The notes: a model not told the origin generated them from the sequence alone. DNA of 46,929 bases from Methanomassiliicoccaceae archaeon (GCA_003550345.1 PUJZ01000030.1:1-46929); one strand, 5' to 3'. Shown: positions 15,787 through 23,821, counted from the stretch's first letter. Program-made: numbers and translations.

Positions 15787-15954
15787 ATGGTCGTTAAGAT
15801 AGACATTGACGAATGCACCGCCTGCGGCGCGTGCGCGGACATATGCCCCGAGGACGCCATCACCGTGGATGACCACGCCGTGGTGGACGCCGACCTGTGC
15901 ATCGACTGCCTGAACTGCATCGATGAGTGCCCGGTCGACGCCATCACCGAGTGA
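15787..15954 (+). CDS. 2[4Fe-4S] ferredoxin (copy 2)
   Basis: The 55-aa product has the same architecture as its upstream neighbour: CTACGACADICP... is replaced here by CTACGACAD (Cys10, 13, 16, then Cys20) and the second cluster CIDCLNCIDECP (Cys38, 41, 44, 48). It is acidic, as expected for a soluble electron carrier. It is convergent with a thioredoxin-reductase-like flavoprotein whose stop is about 60 bases away, making that enzyme a plausible redox partner (inference from position). Confidence 0.93.
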   Translation: MVVKIDIDECTACGACADICPEDAITVDDHAVVDADLCIDCLNCIDECPVDAITE

Positions 15955-16011
15955 TCGCCCCTCCGGTGAAAACCTGAGAAACCCCTTACCCTTCCTGTTT
16001 TACGCAAGAGT

Positions 16012-16947
16012 TCAGGCCCAGTACGGCTTCTTCACGAACTTGTAGGCGCTGTTGGCGGCGGTGGCGGCCTCCCCGCAGGCGGTCACGATCTGCCGGTACT
16101 TGCCCTTGTAGATGACCACGTCGCCGCAGCCGAAGACCCCCGGCCGGGAGGTCCTCATGTCGCTGTCCACTTTGACGAGGCCGTTCTCGTCCAGATCGAG
16201 CCCCCAGTCCTTCAGGTGCTCGAGGTCGGGGGTGTTCCCGATGTTGATGACCACCAGGTCGGCGGGGATGTCCAGGGTCTCACCTCCCTTCTCCACCGTG
16301 ACCGACTCCACCCGGGAACCGCCGTTGATGGAGAGGGGCACGGTCTCCAGCATGCATCTGACCGTGCTTTTGGAAAGCGATTCGACGACGCTCTCATCGG
16401 CGCGGTAGCAGTCGCGGCGGTGGACGAGCACCGTGTCGGCGACGCTGTCGGCGATTATGGCCATCTCCAATGCGCTGTTGCCTCCGCCGATCATGACCAC
16501 CCTCTTGTCCACCAGCTTGTCCTTCTCCGGCAGGACGTAGCCCACCCCCCGGCCGCTGAGCTCCTCCTCCCCCGGTACGCCCAGTCGCCGCGGCTTGAAC
16601 AGCCCCATGCCTATGGCGACGACCACCGCCTTGGAGCGGCGCTCGCCATCGTCGCAGCCGACCACGAAGCAATCCCCGTCACGGTCGACCCTGAGGACGC
16701 GGCAGCCCTCGGCGATCTCGCACCCCATGGACTCCGCGTGGGCCACCAGCCTCTCCGATAGCTTCTTGGCCTGGACCTCGGCGAAGCCGGGGTAGTTGTG
16801 TATCCCCTTGTCCGGATAGAGGCTGACCAGCTGGCCGCCCGCCGCCGCCGCATCCAGGACCAGGGTCTTCATCTTCCTCGACCTGGCATATATCCCGGCG
16901 GTGAGTCCGGCGGGGCCAGCGCCGATGACGATGAGGTCGTGCATCAT
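16012..16947 (-). CDS. Thioredoxin-reductase-like flavoprotein lacking the CxxC (ferredoxin-NAD(P) reductase-like)
   Basis: The 311-aa protein has the two-dinucleotide-fold layout of thioredoxin reductases: FAD motif IVIGAGPAG near residues 5-13, NAD(P)-binding MIGGGNSALEMA in the middle, and the C-terminal FAD-contact GVFGCGDVV. The redox CxxC expected just before the second fold is missing; that segment reads GVGYVLPEKDK. This matches TrxR-like ferredoxin-NAD(P) reductases (YumC type) more than true TrxR. A TTATTATA box is centred 26 bases before ATG 16947, so the transcript is probably leaderless; much longer upstream frame is not used. Neighbouring ferredoxins fit an electron-transfer role. 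Confidence 0.8.
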   Translation of the reverse strand: MMHDLIVIGAGPAGLTAGIYARSRKMKTLVLDAAAAGGQLVSLYPDKGIHNYPGFAEVQAKKLSERLVAHAESMGCEIAEGCRVLRVDRDGDCFVVGCDDGERRSKAVVVAIGMGLFKPRRLGVPGEEELSGRGVGYVLPEKDKLVDKRVVMIGGGNSALEMAIIADSVADTVLVHRRDCYRADESVVESLSKSTVRCMLETVPLSINGGSRVESVTVEKGGETLDIPADLVVINIGNTPDLEHLKDWGLDLDENGLVKVDSDMRTSRPGVFGCGDVVIYKGKYRQIVTACGEAATAANSAYKFVKKPYWA

Positions 16948-16969
16948 CGGTCTTCCAACCGGTACAATG

Positions 16970-16977
16970 TATAATAA
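16970..16977 (-). promoter_or_regulatory. Box A for the TrxR-like flavoprotein
   Basis: Minus-strand TTATTATA is centred 26 bases before ATG 16947, predicting transcription to begin at the start codon. Confidence 0.5.
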
Positions 16978-17038
16978 TTTTGTCCAGTGCCCCGGACGCC
17001 CCTCCATAGCCCTGGTTGAGGGCAAAGTGGGAGGGGAC

Positions 17039-17053
17039 ATTCCTAACAGGAAT
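17039..17053. promoter_or_regulatory. Palindrome upstream of the ferritin box A
   Basis: ATTCCT-AAC-AGGAAT is a perfect 6-bp inverted repeat with a three-base spacer, in the divergent region between the flavoprotein and ferritin genes. Its end is about 14 bases upstream of the ferritin box A, a position suited to a regulator or activator site. Confidence 0.4.
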
Positions 17054-17067
17054 CTGGGAGGCGGGAA

Positions 17068-17078
17068 AACCTTAAATC
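17068..17078 (+). promoter_or_regulatory. BRE/box A of ferritin
   Basis: AAACCTTAAAT lies about 40 bases before the ferritin ATG at 17113, predicting a start near 17099 and a 14-base leader containing GAGGT. Confidence 0.45.
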
Positions 17079-17094
17079 GGTTCTGCCGCAATCG

Positions 17095-17107
17095 ATACCC
17101 GAGGTAT
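17095..17107. promoter_or_regulatory. Palindrome over the predicted ferritin transcription start
   Basis: ATACC-CGA-GGTAT is a perfect 5-bp inverted repeat with a three-base spacer. It covers the position about 26 bases downstream of box A, where a bound repressor would block initiation. Whether it senses iron is inference from the ferritin target. Confidence 0.4.
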
Positions 17108-17112
17108 GACGA

Positions 17113-17634
17113 ATGCTGTCTAAGACCATGGAGAAAGGCCTCAACGAGCAGATGGTGGCGGAGACCTACTCCGCCTACCTATACTGGTCGATGGCCGCCT
17201 ACCTGCACGACCAGGACTACCCCGGGATGGCCCATTGGATGGAATGCCAGGCCAAGGAGGAGCTTTCCCACGCGGCCAAGATCTACGGTCACATGCTGGA
17301 GAGGGGCTCGAAGGTGAGGATGTCCGCGATCGAGGAGCCGCCCTCGGAATGGGACTCCCCCCTCCATGTGATGGACAGCGTCCTCGACCATGAGAGGAAG
17401 GTCACCGGGATGATAAACGCCCTGATGGACACGGCCATCGCCGAGAAGGACCACGCCAGCAACCAATTCCTCTCCTGGTTCGTTACCGAGCAGGTGGAGG
17501 AGGAGAGCAGCGCCTCGGCCATACTCGCCCGGATGAAGAAGATGGGCGACTACGTGCAGGGGCTGATGCTACTCGACGACGAGCTGGGCTCCCGCAAGGC
17601 CCTCTACGAGCTCCTCCCCAAGAAATCGGATTGA
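17113..17634 (+). CDS. Ferritin
   Basis: The 173-aa protein is a non-haem ferritin that oxidises and stores iron in a hollow shell. Likely ferroxidase ligands are Glu17 (VAETYSAYLYW), Glu50 and His53 (AKEELSHAAK), with additional acidic residues in the DHERKV helix and TEQVEEESS region. Length and the all-helical pattern fit FtnA-like members. The leader has GAGGT about seven bases before the ATG. Two palindromes flank or overlap the promoter, consistent with iron- or redox-dependent control. It is divergent from the CxxC-less flavoprotein, which could supply electrons for iron release (inference). Confidence 0.94.
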   Translation: MLSKTMEKGLNEQMVAETYSAYLYWSMAAYLHDQDYPGMAHWMECQAKEELSHAAKIYGHMLERGSKVRMSAIEEPPSEWDSPLHVMDSVLDHERKVTGMINALMDTAIAEKDHASNQFLSWFVTEQVEEESSASAILARMKKMGDYVQGLMLLDDELGSRKALYELLPKKSD

Positions 17635-17657
17635 GCTGGCACTCCGAAAACCCTTCC

Positions 17658-17667
17658 ATATTTTTTA
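17658..17667 (+). terminator. T-rich tract after ferritin
   Basis: ATATTTTTTAC follows the ferritin stop by about 25 bases. T-runs of this length are typical archaeal termination signals. Confidence 0.35.
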
Positions 17668-17708
17668 CATCAACAAACATGAAATACTACTGAGGACATG
17701 CAAGAATC

Positions 17709-18173
17709 ATGTCGGCATTGGCCACCAGCGTCGCTTTGGCTTTCGTTATAATCGGGATACTGCTTCTGATAACCGAGGCGGTAAGCCCCGGCACGTTCTT
17801 GGTGGTGCCAGGTACGGTGCTGCTCATACTGGGCGCCATCGGCTTGATATATCCCCCTCTGCTGCTCAGCTGGTGGGCGCCGCTCATTGCTGGCGTGGTG
17901 ATGATACCCACGACCATACTGACGATCAAGTTCTATCAGAAGCTGGGGGAGCCCATCCCTCCTACGACAACGGTGTCGAGTTCACTTATAGGACGCACTG
18001 GAACCGTGACCGTTAAGGTCGTGCCAGGGACCCTGCGGGGCAAGGTAAGGGTCAGCAACGACACCTGGAGCGCGACCTCGGAGAGCGATATAGAGGCGGG
18101 GGCCAAGGTCAAAGTGGTGGGCAGCGAAGGGGTGCACATAAAGGTGGCTCCCCTCGAAGAGGAGGTTAACTGA
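17709..18173 (+). CDS. NfeD-like membrane protein with OB-fold domain
   Basis: The 154-aa protein begins with two to three hydrophobic helices across residues 5-75, including the NfeD-typical EAVSPGTFLVVPG segment. It ends with a soluble OB-fold-like domain (LIGRTGTVTVKVVPGTLRGKVRVSNDTWSA). NfeD proteins pair with SPFH/stomatin proteins in membrane microdomain or proteolytic quality control. This gene precedes the SPFH gene by two bases, the classic arrangement. It lacks the ClpP-like protease domain of long NfeD proteins, so it is the short class. Confidence 0.9.
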   Translation: MSALATSVALAFVIIGILLLITEAVSPGTFLVVPGTVLLILGAIGLIYPPLLLSWWAPLIAGVVMIPTTILTIKFYQKLGEPIPPTTTVSSSLIGRTGTVTVKVVPGTLRGKVRVSNDTWSATSESDIEAGAKVKVVGSEGVHIKVAPLEEEVN

Positions 18174-18175
18174 AA

Positions 18176-19294
18176 ATGGTAGCAGCAATAGCGCTTGTCA
18201 TATTCGTGATAGTTGCGGTCCTGGTCATACTGGTCAGCGGCGTGAAGATCGTCCAGCCGTACGAGCAGGCCATATACATGAGGCTAGGTAAGTACATCAA
18301 GACGCTCGACCAAGGTTTCAACGTGGTCGTGCCGCTAATAAACGAGGTGGTGAAGCTGGACCTCAGGACCCAGGTCCTGGATGTCCCCCGCCAGGAGGTC
18401 ATAACCAAGGACAACTCCCCGGTCTACGTGGACGCGGTCATCTACACCAAGGTCATCGACCCGGTGAAGGCGTTCTTCGAGGTCACCAACTACCGCACCG
18501 CCACCATGTACCTGGCGCAGACCACCCTGAGGTCTGTCGTCGGCGAGATGGAGCTCGACCAGATATTCTCCAACCGCGAGAGCATCAACCTGCAGCTCCG
18601 CGACACCCTCGACGAGAGCACCGACAAGTGGGGCGTCAAGGTCGAGGCGGTGGAGATCCGCGAGGTGGACCCCGCGGCCCGCGTCAAGGAGTCGATGGAG
18701 GAGCAGACCTCGGCGGAGAGGAAGAGGCGCGCCGCCATCCTCGAGGCGGACGGCAAGAAGAGGGCGGCCATCCTCGAGGCCGAGGGAAAGAAGAGGGCCC
18801 GCATCCTCGAGGCCGAGGGCGTGCGCCAGTCGAAGATCCTCGAGGCCGAGGGAGAGAGGACCGCCATCGTGCTGCAGTCCCAGGGAGAGGCGCAGAAGCT
18901 GCGCATACTGTCGCTGGGCGCTTCCACGCTGGACTCCAAGGCCATCACCGTGCTGTCGCTGGAGACCCTCAAGGGCCTGGGCGAGGGAGAGGCTTCGAAG
19001 TTCTTCTTCCCCATGGAGCTCACCCGCCTCGCGCAGGGCATGTCCGAGTACATGGGCACCGGCACCGCCGTCCCCGAGAGGGGCATCTCGGACCTCAAGG
19101 ACCTCACCAAGGCCCTCGGGCTCCCCGAGGACCTGCTCGGTCCAGTTCCGAGGGTGGACGACATCCGCGCCCAGGCCGACGCCATGACCGAGGACCTGGA
19201 GGAGGAGATGAAGGAGTCCGCCAAGATAGCCCAGAAGGCCAGCAAGGCCAGCAAGGAGGATGTCGAGGAGCTCATCCGCGATCAGAAGGAGTGA
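18176..19294 (+). CDS. SPFH/stomatin-family membrane protein
   Basis: This 372-aa protein has one N-terminal membrane helix (residues 3-22), then the SPFH domain (VQPYEQAIYMRLGKY through VEIREVDP). A coiled-coil region follows, with five consecutive 11-residue repeats of the form RAAILEAEGKK near residues 185-239. The C-terminus is a variable acidic/basic tail rich in AQKASKASKED. SPFH proteins assemble rings or scaffolds on the membrane. GAGG in the end of the NfeD gene serves as a ribosome-binding site. The NfeD-SPFH pair implies a membrane quality-control complex. Confidence 0.93.
   Translation: MVAAIALVIFVIVAVLVILVSGVKIVQPYEQAIYMRLGKYIKTLDQGFNVVVPLINEVVKLDLRTQVLDVPRQEVITKDNSPVYVDAVIYTKVIDPVKAFFEVTNYRTATMYLAQTTLRSVVGEMELDQIFSNRESINLQLRDTLDESTDKWGVKVEAVEIREVDPAARVKESMEEQTSAERKRRAAILEADGKKRAAILEAEGKKRARILEAEGVRQSKILEAEGERTAIVLQSQGEAQKLRILSLGASTLDSKAITVLSLETLKGLGEGEASKFFFPMELTRLAQGMSEYMGTGTAVPERGISDLKDLTKALGLPEDLLGPVPRVDDIRAQADAMTEDLEEEMKESAKIAQKASKASKEDVEELIRDQKE
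18728..18892 (+). repeat. Five 33-bp in-frame repeats in the SPFH gene
   Basis: Five consecutive 33-base units encode 11-residue repeats: RAAILEADGKK, RAAILEAEGKK, RARILEAEGVR, QSKILEAEGER and a degenerate TAIVLQSQGEA. The 11-residue period suits a right-handed hendecad coiled coil. Similar repeats occur in other stomatin-like proteins. Confidence 0.8.
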
Positions 19295-19362
19295 TTGAAA
19301 CCCCTTTAACGCAAACCCCTTCCCTTACTTTTTAACCCTGTTCCGCGATAACGGGGGACGCG

Positions 19363-19995
19363 ATGCGCGAGAACTACATGCACGGCGATGACGACGCCGA
19401 GGCGCTGCTGCAGGGGCTGGAGGGACGAGGGACGAGGCCATGGTCCCTCCAGGCGAGACCGGCGCTGCTGGTCATGGACATGCAGTCGTTCTTCCTTGAC
19501 GAGTGCTCCCCTGCCTTCCTGCCATCGGCCCCGGCGATGCTGCCGCGCTTGGGCCTGCTGGTGGAGAGCTTCCGCGCCCGGAGGCTCCCGGTGATATTCA
19601 CCGTCCATCGGGACCGCGGCGGCCCGATGCAGCGTTGGTGGGGCCGCAGCCTGGACGAGGAATGGCACCAGGCGCTGGCCATAGAGCCCCTTGAAGGGGA
19701 GGAGGTGCTGGTCAAGGACGTCTACGATGCCTTCTGCGGCACCGGCCTCGAGGCCGCGCTGGAGAGGGCCGGGGCGGGGTCGCTGGCGCTGAGCGGCGTA
19801 TGCGCCCATCTCTGCGTGGAGTCCACCGCCCGCTCCGCCTTCTGCCGCGGGTACCAGGTGGTCCTGCCCGCCGACTGCGCCGCCGCCCACAACCTCGCGC
19901 TGCACCGTGGGTCCCTGGCCTCATTGGCCCACGGTTTCGCCCACATCACCACATGCCAGGAGCTCATCTCCAAGCTGGAGGGCCATCATGGTTGA
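19363..19995 (+). CDS. Isochorismatase-like cysteine hydrolase
   Basis: The 210-aa protein has the cysteine-hydrolase triad of the isochorismatase/nicotinamidase superfamily. Asp39 is in LLVMDMQSFF, Lys118 in LVKDVYDAF, and Cys151 in GVCAHLCVESTAR. The nicotinamidase metal-binding DxHxxH is not evident, so an amidase or related hydrolase on an unknown substrate is more likely. The ATG has GGGGGA four bases upstream and a TTTTTAACC box A about 35 bases upstream. Its stop overlaps the next ATG by eight bases, making it the first gene of the flavoprotein/radical SAM/cyclotransferase operon. Confidence 0.85.
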   Translation: MRENYMHGDDDAEALLQGLEGRGTRPWSLQARPALLVMDMQSFFLDECSPAFLPSAPAMLPRLGLLVESFRARRLPVIFTVHRDRGGPMQRWWGRSLDEEWHQALAIEPLEGEEVLVKDVYDAFCGTGLEAALERAGAGSLALSGVCAHLCVESTARSAFCRGYQVVLPADCAAAHNLALHRGSLASLAHGFAHITTCQELISKLEGHHG

Positions 19996-20851
19996 GATGG
20001 CGGTGATCGGCGGCGGCCCGGCCGGCATGGCGGCGGCGCTGCAGTGCTCGCGCTCGGGCATCGAGACGGTGCTCTACGAGCGTCAGGAGCTGGGGGGCCT
20101 GCTGAGGGAGGCGAACCTGGTGGAGAACTACCTGGGCTTCCCCGGCGGCGTCAGCGGCCACGAGCTGTGCTCGCTGTTCTCCGAGCAGATGCGCCTCCAG
20201 GGGGTGGAGGTCCGTCGGGAGGAGGTCGTCTCCCTGGATCACGACGGCGAGCTCTTCGTCATCGGCACCGCCTGCGGGGAGGAGAGGGCGGAGATGGCCG
20301 TTCTGGCCACGGGCACCGTGCCCTCCCCGCCCGGCCAAGGCCTCGATGCCGACCAAGAGCTGGTGTTCGACAGCGTGATCCCTTTGGCGGAGAGGGAGGG
20401 CCTGCACGTGGCGGTGCTCGGCGGCGGTGACGCCGCCTACGACTACGCCCTGCGGCTGTCGGCGGCCAACACGGTCACGATAATCAGCCGCTCCCTGCCC
20501 CGTTGCCTCCCGCTGCTGAGGTCGAGGGCGGAGGGCTCTCCGTCGGTGTCGTTGATGGACCGCAGCGCGCTCACGGCCCTGCGCAAGGCTGAGGGCCAGG
20601 TGTCCATCGAACTGATCACGGACGGCAGGCCGAGCGTGCTCGAGGCGGACGCGTTGCTGCTGGCGGTGGGTAGGGAGCCTGACGACGCCCTTCTCCGGGG
20701 AGGCCTCGGCGGCCTGTCGGAATCACTTATCAAGGATGGCGTGTTCTACATCGTGGGCGACGTCGTCAACGGGCCGCGGAGGCAGGCGTCGATCGCCGCC
20801 GCCGACGGCATCAGGGCGGCGATGGGTGCCCGGGAGGCGAGGGGACTATGA
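19988..20851 (+). CDS. FAD-dependent oxidoreductase, TrxR-like without CxxC
   Basis: The 287-aa protein has an N-terminal FAD motif AVIGGGPAGMAA and a second dinucleotide fold AVLGGGDAAYDYA. The TrxR-type motif YLGFPGGVSGHEL is retained, and the C-terminus has YIVGDVVNGPRRQ. As in the other flavoprotein of this window, the CxxC dithiol is absent; the equivalent region reads LDADQELVFDSVIPLAEREG. It may hand electrons from NAD(P)H to an external acceptor such as ferredoxin, flavodoxin or the downstream radical SAM enzyme (inference). ATG 19988 is used because the longer frame runs inside the hydrolase gene. It overlaps both neighbours. Confidence 0.8.
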   Translation: MVEMAVIGGGPAGMAAALQCSRSGIETVLYERQELGGLLREANLVENYLGFPGGVSGHELCSLFSEQMRLQGVEVRREEVVSLDHDGELFVIGTACGEERAEMAVLATGTVPSPPGQGLDADQELVFDSVIPLAEREGLHVAVLGGGDAAYDYALRLSAANTVTIISRSLPRCLPLLRSRAEGSPSVSLMDRSALTALRKAEGQVSIELITDGRPSVLEADALLLAVGREPDDALLRGGLGGLSESLIKDGVFYIVGDVVNGPRRQASIAAADGIRAAMGAREARGL

Positions 20852-21774
20852 TGGAGGTGCTGGCATCCACAGGGAGGGACGATCTGGCCACGGTATATGT
20901 GGCCCAGGGCCCCCGCGGCCGCCGCCTGGAGTTCGTGGAGTCGGTGCAGCCCCCGCTGACGCGGGAGGAGAAGTGGGTGCTAATCATATCCACCCTCTAC
21001 GGCTGCCCGGTGGGATGCCGGTTCTGCGACGCCGGCGGCTCCTATCACGGACGGGTGGCGAAGGACGAGATGCTCGCCCAGCTCGACCACATGGTCCTCC
21101 GCCGCCATCCTGACGGCAAGGTCCCCTCTAATAAATTCAAGGTCCAGTTCTCCCGCATGGGCGAGCCCTCCTTCAACGATGAGGTGATCGAGACCATGCA
21201 GGAGCTGCCCCGGCGCTATGACGCCCCGGGGCTGATGCTCTCCCTGTCCACCGTGGCCCCCGCCGGCAGGGACGCCTTCTTCGAACGTCTGCTGGATGTG
21301 AAAAGGGAGCTTTACCAGGGTCGTTTCCAATTCCAGTTCTCCCTGCACAGCAGCGATGAGGACAGAAGGTCCTGGCTCATACCCCGCAGGACCTGGAGCA
21401 TGGAGCGCATGGCCGCCTATGGGGCCGAGATGCGCCGCGGCGACAGCCGGAAGGTCACATTGAACTTCGCCGTGGGCGAGGGCAACGAGATCGACCCGGA
21501 CGCGCTGCTGCGCCACTTCGAGCCCCGCGACTTCGTCATCAAGCTCACCCCGGTCAACCCCACCCACAACGCCATGAGCAATCGTATCCGCAACAGCCTG
21601 GACAACGGGCTGGCGGAGAGCCTGGGCCAGGCGGGATACGATGTGATCCTCAGCATAGGCGAGGCCGAGGAGAACCTCATCGGCAGCAACTGTGGACAGT
21701 ACCTGAAGGCGTACGAGTCGTCCGGGGAGCTCCCCGGCGGCTACCGCTATCCCCTGCAGGACCTGAGAGGATGA
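20848..21774 (+). CDS. RlmN/Cfr-like radical SAM protein
   Basis: The 308-aa protein carries the radical SAM cluster motif C-x3-C-x2-C at Cys53, 57 and 60 (GCPVGCRFC). RlmN-like landmarks follow: RMGEPSFND (MGEPLLN in RlmN), SLSTVAP, SLHSSDEDRRSWLIP, and SNCGQYL near Cys282, which aligns with the ACGQL methyl-carrying cysteine. The other RlmN catalytic cysteine, normally seven residues before the first cluster cysteine, is isoleucine here. The N-terminal RlmN domain is also short. It may therefore not be a standard 23S rRNA/tRNA adenine methylase. It overlaps both flanking genes by four bases. Confidence 0.75.
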   Translation: MMEVLASTGRDDLATVYVAQGPRGRRLEFVESVQPPLTREEKWVLIISTLYGCPVGCRFCDAGGSYHGRVAKDEMLAQLDHMVLRRHPDGKVPSNKFKVQFSRMGEPSFNDEVIETMQELPRRYDAPGLMLSLSTVAPAGRDAFFERLLDVKRELYQGRFQFQFSLHSSDEDRRSWLIPRRTWSMERMAAYGAEMRRGDSRKVTLNFAVGEGNEIDPDALLRHFEPRDFVIKLTPVNPTHNAMSNRIRNSLDNGLAESLGQAGYDVILSIGEAEENLIGSNCGQYLKAYESSGELPGGYRYPLQDLRG

Positions 21775-21897
21775 GCGTCCCGCACGCCTTGTACGGGACC
21801 CTGCGCCGCGGCGGAGCCCTGCACCGCGCCTACCGCATAGACGAATGTCAGCATATGGGCGAGGCGAGGGTGCCCGGCTACGCGCTGGTCGTCTGCC

Positions 21898-21903
21898 CTG
21901 GAG
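21898..21903. repeat. Left target-site duplication
   Basis: CTGGAG directly precedes the left end of the insertion sequence and is repeated directly after its right end. Confidence 0.85.
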
Positions 21904-21921
21904 CCTGACTTCGACAGTTTG
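21904..21921 (+). repeat. Left terminal inverted repeat of the IS
   Basis: CCTGACTTCGACAGTTTG is the exact reverse complement of the right end at 23561-23578. Confidence 0.93.
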
Positions 21922-22017
21922 AACTTGTGAATATTGCGTTCTAGGAAATCTCGACAGTTGGCGTTCGCTAAGATAGCGACAATGAATCACGACTATTTGT
22001 CCGAGGAACGGGGCCTT

Positions 22018-23478
22018 TTAGGCCCCGTTCACCCCCGGTTCTATCAGGATCTCCCGCAGAATCGCGGTATTGAGGGGTTCAAAGTTGGAGAACAGCCGCT
22101 TTGAACGCCCCGTCGAGTCGAAAATGTGCGAAACTGTCAGATTTTCTAGAGAACGGATGACGAATCTTGTTGATTTCTTCCGCAGCGAAGGGTTCTCGAA
22201 GCGGATCATGGAGACTATGAGTTGAGCTAGGAAACCGAGCAGCAGCACACCGCGTATGGAGCTGTCTGACCATACCCTGAGGGGCTTGATGTTTATGTGG
22301 TTCTTGAGGGACTCGATGAGCTTCTCCACGGTGTCCTTTCTCCGATAGATGTCGTACACCTCGGTTGCTGTCAAATCCGTCGACGATTCAATCTTAAAAA
22401 ATCCCTCCCGGTGGTTCATGATCTTCTCCTTCGCGTACTCGAACATCGCATCCTCGCCGTCGAAGAACGCTTGTTGCACGTAGATGCTCACCGAGAGGAG
22501 GGGATTGAATTTCTTGACCACGGTCTTGGATATCCGCAGTTTTCCCTTCTTCGAGTACAGAACGGCGTCCTTGGCGTCGCGCACGCAGCGGCGTGCGCGC
22601 CCCTCCACGGACGCCATCTTCATCTCGTAAAGTGCGCGAGAGAAGAACAGGTACACCGTTCGTCCTGAGGATTCGTAAGTGTGCTTCACACAGCACAGCC
22701 CTCGAGCCTCATCCACGATCTCAATCTCATCCCACTTGAGTTCGGCGATACGTCTGTCGTCGCTCTTGTTCATCTTCTTCCTGGTGATATGGCGCATGCC
22801 GTGGTCGGCGATCCTGTCCAAGTTCTTCTTCGAATCACCGCCGGCGTCGAAGACGAACGTGGAGTCGGGACGCATGTGGTCGACGACGTTCTCAATGATG
22901 TTCAGGAACTGGATGGGGTCGGCGGTGTTGCCCTTGTCCACCGTCAGGTCGATGGGCAGGTTTATCGGATATCTGAGCTCCGCTACGCCGAAGTTCACCT
23001 GCTCCAGGTGGGCAAGGTGCCCACGGGGGAAGCCGTGGGCGCCTAATGGGCTCTTCCGTCCGTAGACCGCTACGGACGTGGTGTCGATGTTCACGTCCGT
23101 ATGTTCCAAAGAGTACATGGAGAACAATCGCTCACGCACAGCTTGCAGTATCTCGGTCATGTTGTCGCCGATGATCTCCACAGCACGGTTCAAGGTCCGC
23201 GAGCTCACTTTTCCCTTGATGCCCAGCTCATGCCGCACCTCCGCGGACTTCAACCATCGTCCGCATCCTTCGATGGAGAAGTTCTCCGTCAAGCGGTAGC
23301 AGATCAACGCGGCAGCGAGCGCGGAGAGCTCGCTGCCCCGTCCCTTGAACTTCGGGAACAAGGAGTCAAGCTCCAGCTTGCGCATGAAATGCAGCACCGC
23401 AGCAATCGTTCCAATCGGAATTGACTTATTGTCGTTCGTCTCTACTAGATTCGTCCTGAGTTTAGTTTGTGTTGTCAC
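22018..23478 (-). CDS. IS1634-like DDE transposase
   Basis: The 486-aa protein is full-length. Likely catalytic acids are the Asp in NIDTTSVAVYG, the Asp in FVFDAGGDSKKNL, and the Glu in RRKDTVEKLIESLKNH, the latter within a YxIYRRKDTVEK-type Y-R-E-K block of IS4-superfamily transposases. The following HINIKPLRVWSDSSIRG and LLLGFLAQLI segment resembles the IS1634 group. It has no frameshift and stops with TAA, in contrast to the host's TGA preference. It lies antisense to the interrupted gene. Confidence 0.88.
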   Translation of the reverse strand: MTTQTKLRTNLVETNDNKSIPIGTIAAVLHFMRKLELDSLFPKFKGRGSELSALAAALICYRLTENFSIEGCGRWLKSAEVRHELGIKGKVSSRTLNRAVEIIGDNMTEILQAVRERLFSMYSLEHTDVNIDTTSVAVYGRKSPLGAHGFPRGHLAHLEQVNFGVAELRYPINLPIDLTVDKGNTADPIQFLNIIENVVDHMRPDSTFVFDAGGDSKKNLDRIADHGMRHITRKKMNKSDDRRIAELKWDEIEIVDEARGLCCVKHTYESSGRTVYLFFSRALYEMKMASVEGRARRCVRDAKDAVLYSKKGKLRISKTVVKKFNPLLSVSIYVQQAFFDGEDAMFEYAKEKIMNHREGFFKIESSTDLTATEVYDIYRRKDTVEKLIESLKNHINIKPLRVWSDSSIRGVLLLGFLAQLIVSMIRFENPSLRKKSTRFVIRSLENLTVSHIFDSTGRSKRLFSNFEPLNTAILREILIEPGVNGA

Positions 23479-23560
23479 AAATACAAATAACTCTCAGGAC
23501 ACATTATTTCTTCCTATAGCTCGTTCCAAAAAACACTACCCAGAATAATGACTAGGGATG

Positions 23561-23578
23561 CAAACTGTCGAAGTCAGG
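23561..23578 (-). repeat. Right terminal inverted repeat of the IS
   Basis: CAAACTGTCGAAGTCAGG mirrors the left end exactly. Confidence 0.93.
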
Positions 23579-23584
23579 CTGGAG
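23579..23584. repeat. Right target-site duplication
   Basis: CTGGAG follows the right inverted repeat and matches the left flank. Collapsing the two copies restores the host reading frame. Confidence 0.85.
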
Positions 23585-23821
23585 AGCGGTTCCCCCGCGC
23601 GGTGCCGCGCCGGGGGAGCTCCATCGCTGCGGAGCTGTATCTGCTGCCGCCCCGCACGGCCGAGGCCGTGCGTTCGATGGAGGAGGCCGCCGGATATGCG
23701 CTGGAGCCGGCGACCGCGATCACCGATGAAGAGGAGATGGAGGTGAAGCTGTTCGTGCACCTCGGCCCCTGGCACGGTTGCGAGGAGCTGGCTGACGGCG
23801 ACTGGTCGTCGCGCCTGGACA

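Larger units (their letters stand above)
21904..23578. mobile_element. IS1634-like insertion sequence, 1675 bp
   Basis: The element is bounded by perfect 18-bp terminal inverted repeats and flanked by a 6-bp direct repeat CTGGAG. It carries one long transposase gene on the minus strand with about 95-115 bases of non-coding DNA at each end. Base composition is visibly lower in GC than the host genes. Intact ends, intact transposase and exact duplication point to a recent insertion. Family assignment to IS1634 rests on the transposase and duplication size. Confidence 0.9.
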
